From assembly GCF_000281975.1 (NCBI RefSeq), contig NZ_AKKE01000006.1, positions 1 through 64,000 of the forward strand: a stretch of DNA of 64,000 nucleotides, given 5' to 3'. The DNA comes from Novosphingobium sp. AP12. Lineage in GTDB: Bacteria > Pseudomonadota > Alphaproteobacteria > Sphingomonadales > Sphingomonadaceae. Positions 20,093 through 29,403 of this stretch are shown one piece after another (the stretch's first letter is position 1; every line of letters starts with the position of its first letter). Position numbers and translations under genes: made by a program. The notes below the pieces were generated by a model that was given only the letters and a program-made list of their open reading frames with translations, searched no databases and was not told the DNA's origin.

Positions 20093-21643
20093 TTATTCCG
20101 CCGCTTGCGCAGTTTCGTCAGCGTGACCGCCGTCAAGGGGCGCACCTTCCACAAAACGGGGCGCCGATTCGACCAGCGGCACTTCCTCGGAAATTTCACG
20201 CCTGCCGATCTTTATATGTTTTTCGCTCAGGCGGCGGGCGCGGCTCATGACGTTGCCTTCGTATGTTCGGGCAAAGTCGTTGAAGCTGTTCACTGCCCGG
20301 CCCAAATGCATACCCACTTTGCCGAGATCGTCCTGGGTTTTCGCGAGGCTATCGTAAAGATCGCTGCCCAACTTGCCGATTTCACGTGCCTCCCTTGCGA
20401 GCCCTTCCTGCTGCCAGACCTGGGCGATCGTGCGGGCAATCGCGACAAGATTGGTCGGACTTGCAAGCAGCACCTTACGGTCGAAGGCATAATCCCAAAG
20501 CCCGGAATCGTGCTCGAGGGCAGCCGCGATAAAGTGCTCCCCCGGGACGAACATGATCACGTAATCCGGCGCGTTCTCGAACTGACTTTGGTAGCTCTTG
20601 TTGCCCAACGTCTGGATGTGTTTGCGCATCGACGCCGCATGTTGATCGAGGAATGCGGCGCGGAGCGTTTCGTCCTCCGCCTCGAATGCGTCCTGGTAGG
20701 CGTTGAGCGACACCTTGGCATCGATCACCAGTTGCTTGTTGCCGGGAATACGAACGATCGCATCGGGCCGCTGGCGGCCCTCATCGGTGTTGACCGAGTG
20801 CTCGGTTACGAAGTCGGTGTGTTCGGTCAATCCGCACTGTTCGAGGACGTTCTTCAGCTGTTGCTCGCCCCAGCGACCTCGTGCCTTGGGTGCATTGCGC
20901 AGCGAGTTTCCGAGACGCACCGCTTCGGCGCGCACCTGCTCTTGCCCTACCCGCAGCGCCTCGATTTGGCCATTCAACTGCCCGAAGGCATCCATCCGCT
21001 TCGCCTCGAGCCCCGCAACCTGTTCTTCATAGCTTTTCAGGCGGTCGCCCACCGGCGCGAGGATCAGTCGGATACGTTCGGCATTGGCCTTTTCGCTTTC
21101 CTCGAACCGCGCGCCCGCGCGACGCAAAAACGCTTCCTGCGCACTTTCGAGCACTTTGGCCCCTGCGTTCTCGAATTCCTTGCGGAGGACTTCCTGCGCT
21201 TCGATGAGGAGGCGTTTCTGCTCCTCGAAATTCGCGGATTTCTCGCGCAAGGTCGCCAGTTCCGAGGCCAGTTGGCGATGCTCGCGGCGCAGCCCGTCGA
21301 TCAACGCCGCGTGGTCTGCGCGAGCCCTGTCCAGAACCGTCGTCAATTCGCTGCGGGTGCGATCGACGGCGAGTGCGCCTTCCTCGCGCAAGCGCTGCGT
21401 CGCCATGGCATGCTCACCGCGCTCTCGATCAAGCGCCATTGCGAGTTCATCGGCTCGGCTCGCTCGTTCACGCGCGGCTTCGAGGGCGGCGAACACACGC
21501 AAGTACTTTGCATCCCCCTCTCGCGCTTCACGCTCTCGCGCCTCGGCCTGTGCGCGCCACTGAGCAGCAGTTCGAGAGCCGAAGAACCAGCCAGCAGCCA
21601 AACCGACAACAAGAGCGAGAATCGTGGCGAATGCTACTTCCAT
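20093..21643 (-). CDS. rmuC: DNA recombination protein RmuC
   Basis: A 516-aa RmuC-family protein. It has an N-terminal membrane helix (about 5-25), a long coiled coil of Arg/Glu/Ala-rich heptads (about 30-190), then the nuclease-like RmuC domain with GRWGEQQLKNVLEQCGL, PDAIVRIPGNKQLVIDAKVSL and YVIMFVPGEHF. The family limits inversions at short repeats in E. coli. It precedes def with an 80-base gap and converges on the META pseudogene. Confidence 0.9.
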   Translation of the reverse strand: MEVAFATILALVVGLAAGWFFGSRTAAQWRAQAEAREREAREGDAKYLRVFAALEAARERASRADELAMALDRERGEHAMATQRLREEGALAVDRTRSELTTVLDRARADHAALIDGLRREHRQLASELATLREKSANFEEQKRLLIEAQEVLRKEFENAGAKVLESAQEAFLRRAGARFEESEKANAERIRLILAPVGDRLKSYEEQVAGLEAKRMDAFGQLNGQIEALRVGQEQVRAEAVRLGNSLRNAPKARGRWGEQQLKNVLEQCGLTEHTDFVTEHSVNTDEGRQRPDAIVRIPGNKQLVIDAKVSLNAYQDAFEAEDETLRAAFLDQHAASMRKHIQTLGNKSYQSQFENAPDYVIMFVPGEHFIAAALEHDSGLWDYAFDRKVLLASPTNLVAIARTIAQVWQQEGLAREAREIGKLGSDLYDSLAKTQDDLGKVGMHLGRAVNSFNDFARTYEGNVMSRARRLSEKHIKIGRREISEEVPLVESAPRFVEGAPLDGGHADETAQAAE

Positions 21644-21722
21644 CGCGCCAACTTATCGGAACGAATCGGGAACACCATCCTTAATTTCAATTTTCCCCAA
21701 CAATGCGGGGAAGCTCTCGACG

Positions 21723-22292
21723 TCAAGCGGCTTTGCGCAGCTTCTCGAGCTTCTTGAGCGCCATCTGGCGCTTCAGGCGCGAAAGGTGGTCGATGAACAG
21801 AATGCCTTCGAGATGGTCTATCTCGTGTTGAAGGCAGATGGCCATCAGGCCTTCCATGTCTTCCTCATGCAATATGCCATCGAGATCCTGCCAACGGGCA
21901 CGAATGCGCGACGGACGTTCGACGTCAGCATAAATCTCGGGGACAGAAAGACAGCCTTCCTGGTAGACGATATGATCTTCCGACGGATCGAGAATCTCGG
22001 GATTGATGAAAATCCGGGGCTCGCGCTTCGTGGGCTGATGTGTGTGGTGGTGGTCACCGTGGGAGTGGCAGACTTCCGGCTCGGCGTCTTCATCCTCCGG
22101 CTGGAGATCTATCACCAGCACACGTTGCGGTACGCCCACCTGAATTGCGGCAAGGCCGATGCCAGGCGCGTCGTACATCGTCTCGAACATGTCATCGACG
22201 AGCGTACGCAATTCGTCGTCGAATTTGTCTACGGGGACCGAGACCTGCTTCAGGCGGGGGTCGGGAACTTCGAGGATTTCACGGATAGCCAT
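21723..22292 (-). CDS. def: Peptide deformylase with histidine-rich insert
   Basis: A 189-aa deformylase that removes N-formyl groups from nascent proteins. The three motifs are complete: [10 protein letters not shown] (44-53), EGCLSVP with metal ligand C114, and QHEIDH with H156, E157 and H160. Between about residues 67 and 90 there is an insertion (acidic stretch, then [16 protein letters not shown]) that is absent from enterobacterial enzymes and contains six histidines and a cysteine. It follows recR on the same strand, with fmt divergent. Confidence 0.93.
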   Translation of the reverse strand: MAIREILEVPDPRLKQVSVPVDKFDDELRTLVDDMFETMYDAPGIGLAAIQVGVPQRVLVIDLQPEDEDAEPEVCHSHGDHHHTHQPTKREPRIFINPEILDPSEDHIVYQEGCLSVPEIYADVERPSRIRARWQDLDGILHEEDMEGLMAICLQHEIDHLEGILFIDHLSRLKRQMALKKLEKLRKAA

Positions 22293-22355
22293 TTGCGCCA
22301 GATAATCGCGATGCGCGACTTTCGCAAGAACGTGCAGTCGATCTCTCTGATCGGA

Positions 22356-22952
22356 TCAACTCACGGGCCGGCGGGCCCGAATAGCCTGGGCCAACGTCCC
22401 CTCGTCGAGATAGTCGAGTTCGCCGCCAACCGGTAGACCATGCGCCAGTTGCGTGACGCGCACGGGAAAGTTTTCCAGACGTTCCGCGATGTAGTGCGCC
22501 GTCGTCTGGCCCTCGAGCGTGGCGTTCATCGCCAGTACGACCTCGTCCACGCCGCCGGCGGCAATGCGGTGAAGCAGACCGTCGAAAGCAAGATCTTCGG
22601 GCCGAACGCCATCAAGCGCCGAAAGCCGGCCACCCAGCACGTGGTATTTGCCGGTGAACAGCCGCGCGCGGTCCAACGCCCAGAGATCCGCCACTTCCTC
22701 CACCACGCAGAGCGAGCGGGCGTCGCGGCGCGGGTCGGCGCATATGGCGCAAGGGTCGGTGGTATCGACATTACCGCACACGCCGCATTCCACGAGCGCC
22801 TCGCGCACTGCGCCGAGTGCGTCCACTAACTGCACCAAGGCGGTTTCCCGGCGCTTGATCAGCCAGAGCACCGCGCGCCGCGCCGAACGCGGACCTAGGC
22901 CGGGCAGGCGCGACAGGGCGGCGGTGAGCGTCTCGATCTCTTGCGATGCCAT
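22356..22952 (-). CDS. recR: Recombination protein RecR
   Basis: A 198-aa RecR, which with RecF/RecO loads RecA on gapped DNA. An N-terminal helix-hairpin-helix ([19 protein letters not shown]), a four-cysteine zinc finger (CGVCGN..CAIC) and a Toprim domain ([13 protein letters not shown]) appear in order, with the C-terminal [15 protein letters not shown]alker-like end. The ATG at 22952 (MASQEIE) is chosen; the frame extends upstream to 23231 through sequence antisense to fmt. Its stop lies 64 bases before def. Confidence 0.95.
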   Translation of the reverse strand: MASQEIETLTAALSRLPGLGPRSARRAVLWLIKRRETALVQLVDALGAVREALVECGVCGNVDTTDPCAICADPRRDARSLCVVEEVADLWALDRARLFTGKYHVLGGRLSALDGVRPEDLAFDGLLHRIAAGGVDEVVLAMNATLEGQTTAHYIAERLENFPVRVTQLAHGLPVGGELDYLDEGTLAQAIRARRPVS

Positions 22953-23012
22953 GGATGGGGAGATAGGGCCTGCGCTTGCCCTTAGGAAGAGCCTCGGAGA
23001 GTTCCCCACATC

Positions 23013-23921
23013 ATGCGCATCATCTTCATGGGAACGCCTGATTTCGCGGTACCTGCGCTCGTCGCGCTGATCGAGGCGGGACACGAGGTCGTGGCGGCCT
23101 ACACGCAGCCCCCGCGCCCCGGTGGACGGCGCGGGAAGGAATTGACGCCTTCCCCGGTCCAGCGAGAGGCCGAAGCGCACGGGATCGAGGTGCGCCATCC
23201 TATCTCGCTCAAAGGGGCCGATGAGCAGCAAGCCTTCGCGGCCATGGAGGCGGATATCGCGGTGGTCGCCGCCTATGGGCTCATCCTACCTCAGGCGGTG
23301 CTCGACGCGCCTCGGCTCGGGTGCCTCAACATTCACGCGTCGATCCTCCCGCGTTGGCGGGGAGCCGCGCCTATTCAACGCGCGATCCTTGCTGGCGACC
23401 CGACCACGGGCGTGACCATCATGCAGATGGAGGCCGGGCTCGACACCGGGCCGATGCTGGCGACGCTACGCACCACGATCGAGCGCAAGACGGCCGGCGA
23501 ATTGACCGCCGAGTTGGCCGATCGGGGAGCCCAGCTGCTGGTCGGCACCTTGCGCGACCTCGCCGTACACAGGGCCGTACGCCAGCCGGAGGACGGCGTC
23601 ACTTATGCAAAGAAGATCGAGAAGGCAGAGGGCCGGATCGATTTTTCGCAAGAATCCGAAGCGGTCGAACGGCAGGTCCGGGCTTTCACCCCCGCGCCCG
23701 GCGCGTTCTTCGAACTGGAAGGCGAACGCTACAGGGTCTTGGCAGCAGACATGGTCGATGGCGGCGCGGAGCCGGGGACGACCCTCGACGATGCGCTTGC
23801 AATAGCCTGCGGTTCGGGAGCGATCCGGGTGACTCGCATCCAACGGGCCGGCAAGCCGGCAATGGAGAGCATAGAACTCCTGCGTGGACGCCCGATCCCG
23901 GAAGGCACCAAGCTCGGCTGA
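23013..23921 (+). CDS. fmt: Methionyl-tRNA formyltransferase
   Basis: A 302-aa enzyme that formylates initiator Met-tRNA using 10-formyl-THF. The N-terminal [16 protein letters not shown], the catalytic block [22 protein letters not shown] with its N-x-H pair, and [15 protein letters not shown] carrying the catalytic aspartate are all present. The C-terminal OB-like domain follows. It is divergent from the recR-def pair; def acts on the product of this pathway, so the neighbours are functionally linked. Confidence 0.95.
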   Translation: MRIIFMGTPDFAVPALVALIEAGHEVVAAYTQPPRPGGRRGKELTPSPVQREAEAHGIEVRHPISLKGADEQQAFAAMEADIAVVAAYGLILPQAVLDAPRLGCLNIHASILPRWRGAAPIQRAILAGDPTTGVTIMQMEAGLDTGPMLATLRTTIERKTAGELTAELADRGAQLLVGTLRDLAVHRAVRQPEDGVTYAKKIEKAEGRIDFSQESEAVERQVRAFTPAPGAFFELEGERYRVLAADMVDGGAEPGTTLDDALAIACGSGAIRVTRIQRAGKPAMESIELLRGRPIPEGTKLG

Positions 23922-23924
23922 GGA

Positions 23925-24449
23925 TCAGGCTTTTTCGGGCATGCGGCGCACCGGCGGCGGCTCGTCGGCCCACCGTGCGTGGCCTTCGATTAGGGTGCCG
24001 GCGAGTTTCTCCCACGCTGAAACAGGCTTGTCCCTGACCTTGATGTTGAAGCTGTCGGTCGTCCGAAATTCAAGGACTTCGGCGCCTTCCGGTCCTGCGG
24101 TGTAGGCATAGGGCACTTCCCTGCCGACGAAGAAGCCGTCGCCCGCCGCCAAGGTTTCGGTGCCCATCCGGATCGAACCGGCGACGACGTAGTACAAGCA
24201 GTCGCAATCATGAGTGTGGAGCGGGAGTGGAAAGCCGCTTTTTACCCATAGGCGCGCCAGGCTCATGCCTTCGCGGCGGTAGGGAACGTCGGCATATTCG
24301 CCGCGAACCGCCATCGCCTTGGCTAGCTGGGGCTGGACCGCAGCGAGGTTGGGCGTTTCGCCTTCGTAGGCCATGCATGCGCATTCATCGAGCGTGGGAG
24401 CATCGGCGCCGCGGAAGATTTCGAAGCGAGGACCCTGCGTTTCGGCCAT
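23925..24449 (-). CDS. Cupin-domain protein
   Basis: A 174-aa single-cupin protein. The cupin motif 1 [20 protein letters not shown] (about 92-111) has the metal-type histidines, and motif 2 is [20 protein letters not shown]. The N-terminal 80 residues are not assigned. No enzymatic role can be given; similar small cupins bind ligands or metals. It converges on fmt, with only 3 bases between stops. Confidence 0.75.
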   Translation of the reverse strand: MAETQGPRFEIFRGADAPTLDECACMAYEGETPNLAAVQPQLAKAMAVRGEYADVPYRREGMSLARLWVKSGFPLPLHTHDCDCLYYVVAGSIRMGTETLAAGDGFFVGREVPYAYTAGPEGAEVLEFRTTDSFNIKVRDKPVSAWEKLAGTLIEGHARWADEPPPVRRMPEKA

Positions 24450-24548
24450 GTTCGGCTCCTTTCCCGGTCAGAAGCGGACGATGCCACTTGTGCCGCTTGC
24501 CGCCAAGCCCATTGCGCGTGGGCACGGGTCCTGTATCGGCTGGGCGGA

Positions 24549-25295
24549 ATGACCCGCTTCGCCCTCACCCTGGAATTCGACGGCGGCCCCTACATGGGCC
24601 TGCAACGCCAATCGCACGGCCCCTCGGTGCAGCAGGCAGTGGAGGAGGCGGCCCGCGCGGTGACTGGCGAGACGGTGGCCATGCATGCCGCCGGCCGCAC
24701 CGACGCCGGGGTCCATGCCCTCGGCATGCGGGCCCATATCGATGTGGAGAAGCCGCTCCCGGCGTTCCGGCTGATGGGGGCGCTCAACGCCCTGCTCCGG
24801 CCCCACCCGATCGCGGTGCTGGACTGCATGCCGGTGGAGGACGACTGGCATGCGCGGTTTTCGTGCACCGGCCGGGCCTACGTCTACCGGATCGTCAACC
24901 GCCGGGCTCCGCTGACGCTGGAGCGGGGGAAGGCCTGGCAGGTGGGCACGCCGATCGATGCCGAGGCGATGCAGCGGGCGGCGCAGACTCTGGTGGGGCT
25001 GCACGATTTCACGACGTTCCGTTCTGCGCATTGCCAGGCGTCGTCGCCGGTGAAGACGCTCGACCGGCTTGAGGTGCGCCGTGAAGGGGACAGCGTGCTC
25101 ATCGAGGCGGAGGCGCGCAGTTTCCTGCACCATCAGGTCCGCTCGATGGTGGGCTGCCTGGCCCTCGTAGGCATGGGCCGCTGGCGGGAGGAGCAACTGG
25201 GCGAAGCGCTGGCGGCGAAGGACCGGCAGGCGCTCGGCCTCAACGCTCCGCCGGACGGACTTTATTTCGTGCGGGCCAACTATCCCGGCGAGTGA
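24549..25295 (+). CDS. truA: tRNA pseudouridine synthase A
   Basis: A 248-aa TruA that forms pseudouridine at positions 38-40 of the tRNA anticodon stem-loop. The catalytic aspartate is D52 in [11 protein letters not shown]. The family blocks [19 protein letters not shown] at the N-terminus and [15 protein letters not shown] near the C-terminus confirm the call. It is on the same strand as fmt but separated from it by the antisense cupin gene. Confidence 0.95.
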   Translation: MTRFALTLEFDGGPYMGLQRQSHGPSVQQAVEEAARAVTGETVAMHAAGRTDAGVHALGMRAHIDVEKPLPAFRLMGALNALLRPHPIAVLDCMPVEDDWHARFSCTGRAYVYRIVNRRAPLTLERGKAWQVGTPIDAEAMQRAAQTLVGLHDFTTFRSAHCQASSPVKTLDRLEVRREGDSVLIEAEARSFLHHQVRSMVGCLALVGMGRWREEQLGEALAAKDRQALGLNAPPDGLYFVRANYPGE

Positions 25296-25557
25296 CCCAT
25301 CGGCCAGAGGGTTTAGTTGATGAAGTACAAGCACACGGCACCGCTACTTGTAAGCGAAAGGTCCTGCTGGATCGACGGTTTGAAAGAGCCGACGCGAACG
25401 TAGCAGCGCTTTGCGATGTAGGAAAACGTGCCGGCCCGCGCTTGTTGCGATTACCGGTCAATACACTTTCGGACAGTTTGGTGCAGCGCCAGCATAGTCG
25501 TGCGACAGGTCGGGCGCAGACGGGGATCGTCCGAAACATCGACGAACGGTTCCCCGC

Positions 25558-25713
25558 ATGATCCGACTCCTTCCCGCCTGCGCCGCCCTTGCCGTATGCT
25601 GCGGTGTGCTTTCAAGCGTCGCCGCGATGCCTGCAAAGCAGCGGACGGCGGTCATCGGCGCCGACAAGCCGGTCGACCTGGGACGGATGGTCGTGACGGC
25701 GACGCCGCTCTGA
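25558..25713 (+). CDS. Short secreted protein, unknown
   Basis: A 51-aa frame with a signal-peptide-like start (MIRLLPACAALAVCCGVLS then AVAAMP-type cleavage region) and a mature part of roughly 28 residues ending DLGRMVVTATPL. No family recognised. It is supported by a clear Sec-type leader and GC-rich codon use, but it is short. It converges on the small basic protein gene. Confidence 0.45.
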   Translation: MIRLLPACAALAVCCGVLSSVAAMPAKQRTAVIGADKPVDLGRMVVTATPL

Positions 25714-25733
25714 CCCCCGCCCGTTCGTCGGGT

Positions 25734-25865
25734 TCAGAGCTTTTCGGTCGGCTTGCGGGTCACGGCCATGACGGGCGAAATGCCGATGGCGTTGGGCGCC
25801 GGCTTGGTCTTTGTCGCCTTGGGCTTGCGGACTTCGCGGGTGGTGCGCTTCTGTGACTTGGCCAT
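25734..25865 (-). CDS. Small basic protein, MAKSQKR type
   Basis: A 43-aa lysine/arginine-rich protein starting MAKSQKRTTREVRKPKATK. The same N-terminal motif occurs in short uncharacterised proteins that I recall from many proteobacteria, including sphingomonads. No membrane segment; probably nucleic-acid or ribosome associated by composition only. Function unknown. Confidence 0.7.
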   Translation of the reverse strand: MAKSQKRTTREVRKPKATKTKPAPNAIGISPVMAVTRKPTEKL

Positions 25866-26012
25866 GGTGGTGCTCCTGCTTCAAGCGGGGGCACTTCGCA
25901 TCCCTCAGCCGCGAGAAGCTTGGTATCCAATCTCGCGATGGACCGCCGTACCACCGATACGTCCCGGCGCCGCATGAATTGTCGGCGCTCCGGATTACAA
26001 ATCAGCCGGCCG

Positions 26013-26321
26013 TCAGGCCCGCGTCGAGACCGAGGCCGACCACGCTTCGCTGCGCAGCTGTTCGACCGCGGCCGAGGCGTCGGCCTGTTCACGGTAGCCG
26101 CCGCAGTCCACGAGGACGAGGCCTGCACCGGACATGAGGCGCCAATGCCAGTCACCGCCCGCGAAGAGGGTGGACGTCACGCTCACGCATTCGGAGCGGT
26201 AGATGTCGAAATGTGCGGACGAGGCATCGTTCTGCGGCTTCGTGCGAGTTGCCTCGACCCGCGCGGACGGCAGGCTGTCGTCCTTCCCGGAACGGATCGT
26301 CAGGCGCGATTGTATTCCCAT
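26013..26321 (-). CDS. DUF1508/YegP-like protein
   Basis: A 102-aa protein with one DUF1508-like repeat: FDIYRSE.., WHWRLMSGAGLVLVDCGGY and a following helix with SAAVEQLR. YegP-type proteins usually have two such repeats, so this is a single-repeat variant. The ATG at 26321 (MGIQSRL) is favoured over 26363. It is the second gene of a two-gene minus-strand operon. Function unknown. Confidence 0.65.
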   Translation of the reverse strand: MGIQSRLTIRSGKDDSLPSARVEATRTKPQNDASSAHFDIYRSECVSVTSTLFAGGDWHWRLMSGAGLVLVDCGGYREQADASAAVEQLRSEAWSASVSTRA

Positions 26322-26352
26322 GGCGTTATCCTTTCGTCGGCGGCGGTCGGAC

Positions 26353-26577
26353 TTACCAGGCACCCCTGGCGCGATAGAACGGGAAACGGCGGACGACGCC
26401 CTCGACGATGTGGGCCTTCATCTTCACGCGCATCTCTTCGGCACCTTCGCTGCGTGTGCAGACGAGATGGGTCCCGCCCGATGGCAGCGGCTCGATCGCA
26501 CTGATCGACACGGCGAATTTCTCGCACAGGGCGACCACTTCCGCTTCGGGAAGGTTGACGTTCATGGCGCGGCTCAT
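26353..26577 (-). CDS. Small hypothetical protein
   Basis: A 74-aa cytoplasmic protein with the blocks MNVNLPEAEVVALCEKFAVS and GTHLVCTRSEGAEEMRVKMK. No family is recognised. It lies 31 bases upstream of the DUF1508-like gene on the same strand, so the two are probably co-transcribed. GC-rich third positions support coding. Confidence 0.6.
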   Translation of the reverse strand: MSRAMNVNLPEAEVVALCEKFAVSISAIEPLPSGGTHLVCTRSEGAEEMRVKMKAHIVEGVVRRFPFYRARGAW

Positions 26578-26894
26578 CGCAGCGCTTCCACGGCATCACA
26601 AATATCGAACGAGAAAAAGTCGAGAGTCATCGCATTGCTCCACCGGTAAGCGGGAGCACGAGCGTCTCTCAGTCGAGAGACGGCTTACAAAAGCGGATGT
26701 CTTCGATCTTTCGAAGATAGGCACGATCGAGTAATAGTCAAGGGTGCCTTAATATCGCGCACCAGACAGGCTTCCTGCCTGAACTTGAAACGCGACTCGC
26801 TCTACACCTTTCGATCCGAGGACAACCCTGCGGTACTAAGTTCCATTTGCCCTGAACATGAGCCATTCTGTGAAGAACGCGGGATGCAGACATG
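26578..26894. other. Non-coding stretch downstream of the cobS terminator
   Basis: About 320 bases with lower GC than its surroundings. One plus-strand frame is open from about 26650 to 26895, but it has no ATG or credible ribosome binding site, and its codon use is unlike neighbours. I see no gene, tRNA or clear repeat here. Confidence 0.4.
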
Positions 26895-26929
26895 AAAAAG
26901 GCGCCTCCGTTGCCGGAAGCGCCTTTTTC
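26895..26929 (-). terminator. Terminator of cobS
   Basis: AAAAAGGCGC at 26895-26904 pairs with GCGCCTTTTT at 26920-26929, with an inner TCCG/CGGA pairing. Read on the minus strand the hairpin is followed by a T-run. It lies 25 bases after the cobS stop. Confidence 0.85.
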
Positions 26930-26953
26930 AAATCGCAATGAACGCGGAAAGGA

Positions 26954-27949
26954 TCAGGCCTTGCCGACCACGCTTTCGGGCAGGTCCTTGCCGAAGACGC
27001 GCTGGTAGTATTCCGCCACCAGCATGCGCTCGGTCTCGTCGCACTTGTTGAGGAACGAGAGGCGGAAGGCGAAACCGACATCGCCCTTGAAAATCACCGC
27101 GTTCTGCGCCCAGGTGATGACCGTGCGCGGGCTCATCACCGTCGAGATGTCGCCGTTCATGAAGCCCTGGCGTGAGAAATCGGCTACCTTGACCATGTTG
27201 GCAATGGTGCCCGCGTCCATGTCCGGCACCTTGGCGGCGACGATCGCGGTTTCGGTGGCAGCGGGCAGGTAGTTGAGCGCGACCACCAGGTTCCAGCGGT
27301 CCATCTGGCCCTGGTTGATCTGCTGGGTCCCATGATAGAGCCCCGAGGTATCGCCAAGGCCCACCGTGTTGGCGGTGGCGAACAGGCGGAAGTGCTTGTC
27401 CGGGCGGATCACGCGGTTCTGGTCGAGCAAGGTCAGCTTGCCCTCCGTCTCCAGAATGCGCTGGATCACGAACATCACGTCCGGGCGGCCCGCGTCGTAC
27501 TCGTCGAAGACCAGCGCCACCGGGTGCTGCAGCGCCCAGGGCAGCAGGCCTTCACGGAACTCGGTGACCTGCATGCCGCCGCGCAGGACGATCGCGTCGC
27601 GGCCGATCAGGTCGATGCGGCTGATGTGCGCGTCGAGGTTGATGCGGATGCACGGCCACTTTAGACGCGCGGCGACCTGTTCGATGTGGGTCGACTTGCC
27701 GGTGCCGTGGTAGCCCTGCACCATCACGCGGCGGTTGTAGGCAAAGCCCGCCAGGATCGCGAGTGTGGTGTCCGGGTCGAACACGTAAGTCTCGTCGAGG
27801 TCGGGCACGCGCTCGTCCGCCACCGAGAAGGCCGGGACCTTCCAGTCGATGTCGATCCCGAAGGTCTCGCGCACGTCGACTTCGGTGTCGGGAGCGGCCA
27901 GCACGGTGGCGTCGCGGTTCTCGGCGGTGATGTTCTTGGATTCTGTCAT
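26954..27949 (-). CDS. cobS: Cobaltochelatase CobS-type AAA+ ATPase
   Basis: A 331-aa MoxR-like AAA+ ATPase annotated as the CobS subunit of aerobic cobaltochelatase. Walker A is [10 protein letters not shown] and Walker [10 protein letters not shown]; a sensor region [14 protein letters not shown] follows. The ATG at 27949 ([10 protein letters not shown]) fits other family members; the frame extends further only as non-conserved sequence. No cobN or cobT is adjacent, and a terminator follows directly. In other sphingomonads cobS commonly neighbours J-domain and bolA genes; here those are about 6.5 kb away. Confidence 0.9.
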   Translation of the reverse strand: MTESKNITAENRDATVLAAPDTEVDVRETFGIDIDWKVPAFSVADERVPDLDETYVFDPDTTLAILAGFAYNRRVMVQGYHGTGKSTHIEQVAARLKWPCIRINLDAHISRIDLIGRDAIVLRGGMQVTEFREGLLPWALQHPVALVFDEYDAGRPDVMFVIQRILETEGKLTLLDQNRVIRPDKHFRLFATANTVGLGDTSGLYHGTQQINQGQMDRWNLVVALNYLPAATETAIVAAKVPDMDAGTIANMVKVADFSRQGFMNGDISTVMSPRTVITWAQNAVIFKGDVGFAFRLSFLNKCDETERMLVAEYYQRVFGKDLPESVVGKA

Positions 27950-28043
27950 TGCAGGCTCTCGCCTAATGGACGGGGCGCTGCATCGCAATAAGGTTTGGAC
28001 GGGCCGCTCGTGAAACACCGCCCCCTATCTCTCGCAAACGGTG

Positions 28044-28139
28044 CCGTCATCCCGGCGAAGGCCGGGACCCAGCCAGACCGAAAAGCCGCGAAGCGACGTT
28101 ATTCATTGAGCTGGGCCCCGGCCTGCGCCGGGGTGACGG
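28044..28139. repeat. Palindromic intergenic element
   Basis: The 30-base arms 28044-28073 and 28110-28139 are reverse complements at 27 of 30 positions (CCGTCATCCCGGCGAAGGCC on the left). The element shares the CGTCATCCC theme with the one at 3121-3229. It sits between the cobS 5' region and the end of the HxlR gene. Confidence 0.75.
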
Positions 28140-28145
28140 GAACTC

Positions 28146-28865
28146 CTACTCTGCGCCCACTTTGGGCGGCAGGCTGAACAGGTCGACGAACTTCTGCGCC
28201 AGTTCGGCGTCGCCCTCGATGCGCAAGCCGACGTCGGCGGGGGGCCACTTCCCGTAGAACACCGCGAGGAACGGGAAGCCCCCGTCGGCGGCGAAGCGCA
28301 GGTCCGGCTCCGGGTCGCCATCGCCGGCGGGATGGATGACGAGTTCGCCGTTTCCGAGTCGCGTGGTGAAGCGGGCGCTTCCCACATCCAGCGCCACCGC
28401 CAGCGTGAGGTCGCCGATCCGTTCGGGCACGATCATCGTGCGCATCGAGAGCATCAGCGAGACCGGCGTGATCGGCAGCGTCGGGTCGTGGAGCGTCGAG
28501 CGCACCGCCCAGCGGCCCAGTTCCTGCATCACGGGTTCGAGCGCCAGCCCCCACTCGGTCAGCCGGTAGACCTGCACCGAGGCAGGCGGCGGCAGCGTCT
28601 CGCGCCGGACGATGCCGGTGCCCTCGAGCGTCTCGAGCCGCTCGGTCAGCGTCTTGGCGCTCAGGCCCGGCAGTTCAGCGCGGATTTCACCGAAACGACG
28701 CGGACCCAGCATCATCTCGCGTATGATCGGCAGCGACCAGCGCTCGCCGATCAGTTCCATGGCGAAAGCCGCGCCGCAGGCATCGCCGTACCAGCGGCCA
28801 TGGGCGCGGACGACTTCACCGTCCGTCGTGGATTTGGCGCGACTCGTTTCTTTTTGTAACTTCAT
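28146..28865 (-). CDS. HxlR-family transcriptional regulator
   Basis: A 239-aa regulator. The HxlR winged helix spans about residues 28-115 (CGAAFAMELIGERWSLPIIREMMLGPRRFGEI, then GLSAKTLTERLETLEGTGIV). The remaining 120 residues form a C-terminal ligand-type domain that resembles an SCP2/sterol-carrier-like fold. It is divergent from the VOC/GST gene train and is its obvious candidate regulator. HxlR proteins typically respond to reactive electrophiles. Confidence 0.85.
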   Translation of the reverse strand: MKLQKETSRAKSTTDGEVVRAHGRWYGDACGAAFAMELIGERWSLPIIREMMLGPRRFGEIRAELPGLSAKTLTERLETLEGTGIVRRETLPPPASVQVYRLTEWGLALEPVMQELGRWAVRSTLHDPTLPITPVSLMLSMRTMIVPERIGDLTLAVALDVGSARFTTRLGNGELVIHPAGDGDPEPDLRFAADGGFPFLAVFYGKWPPADVGLRIEGDAELAQKFVDLFSLPPKVGAE

Positions 28866-28881
28866 AGTTGCTTTTAGTTAC
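28856..28881. promoter_or_regulatory. Candidate HxlR operator
   Basis: GTAAC at 28856-28860 and GTTAC at 28877-28881 form an inverted repeat with a 16-base spacer, overlapping the HxlR start codon and lying 63 bases before the first VOC gene. TAGTT also occurs twice inside it. Position fits autoregulation; the assignment is by eye only. Confidence 0.35.
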
Positions 28882-28943
28882 CACTCTCGGCACCGTTGGG
28901 CAAGAGGCGATTCGCTGAGGACGCCGACCAAGGAGAGACCGCA

Positions 28944-29372
28944 ATGACCCGCATGCTGTTCGTGAACCTCCCCGTCGCCGACGTCGAACGCGCCAAGGCG
29001 TTCTACACCGGGCTCGGCTTCGTCAACGAACCCCGCTTCACCGACGAGACCGCCGCCTGCATGGTCTGGTCCGAGGCGATCTTCGTCATGGTGCTCAGCC
29101 ACGAGAAGTGGAAGGGCTTCACCGACCGCCCGATCCCGGACTCGGGTTCGAGCGAGGTCATGCTCTGCCTCGCCTGCGACAGCCGCGCCGAAGTCGATGC
29201 GATGAACGAACGCGCCGGCCAGCATGGCGGCACCGCCGACGTCGCGCCGCTGTCGGACCACGGCTTCATGATGAGCCGCAGCTTCACCGACCCCGACGGG
29301 CATTTCTGGGAAGCGATGTGGATGGACCCGGCGGTGGCCTCCGGGGAAACGCCGATGGAACAGCCGGCCTGA
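28944..29372 (+). CDS. VOC-family (glyoxalase-like) protein
   Basis: A 142-aa single vicinal-oxygen-chelate protein: MLFVNLPVADVERAKAFYTG opens the first beta-alpha-beta module, and FTDPDGHFWEAMWMDP closes the second with the typical glutamate. AGGAGAG upstream supports the ATG at 28944. First gene of the train divergent from the HxlR regulator. Likely acts on a small electrophile or as a resistance protein; substrate unknown. Confidence 0.85.
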   Translation: MTRMLFVNLPVADVERAKAFYTGLGFVNEPRFTDETAACMVWSEAIFVMVLSHEKWKGFTDRPIPDSGSSEVMLCLACDSRAEVDAMNERAGQHGGTADVAPLSDHGFMMSRSFTDPDGHFWEAMWMDPAVASGETPMEQPA

Positions 29373-29403
29373 CGCGCAGATAACGACAAGCGGGAGAGAG
29401 ACG

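Noticed and set aside
19729..20199. A 156-aa minus-strand frame overlapping the end of rmuC
   Set aside because: It is antisense to the META-domain pseudogene, whose protein-like blocks are on the plus strand, and it overlaps rmuC.
26650..26895. An open plus-strand frame of about 80 codons with protein-like residues
   Set aside because: No ATG start until its last codons, codon use unlike neighbours, and it runs into the cobS terminator.
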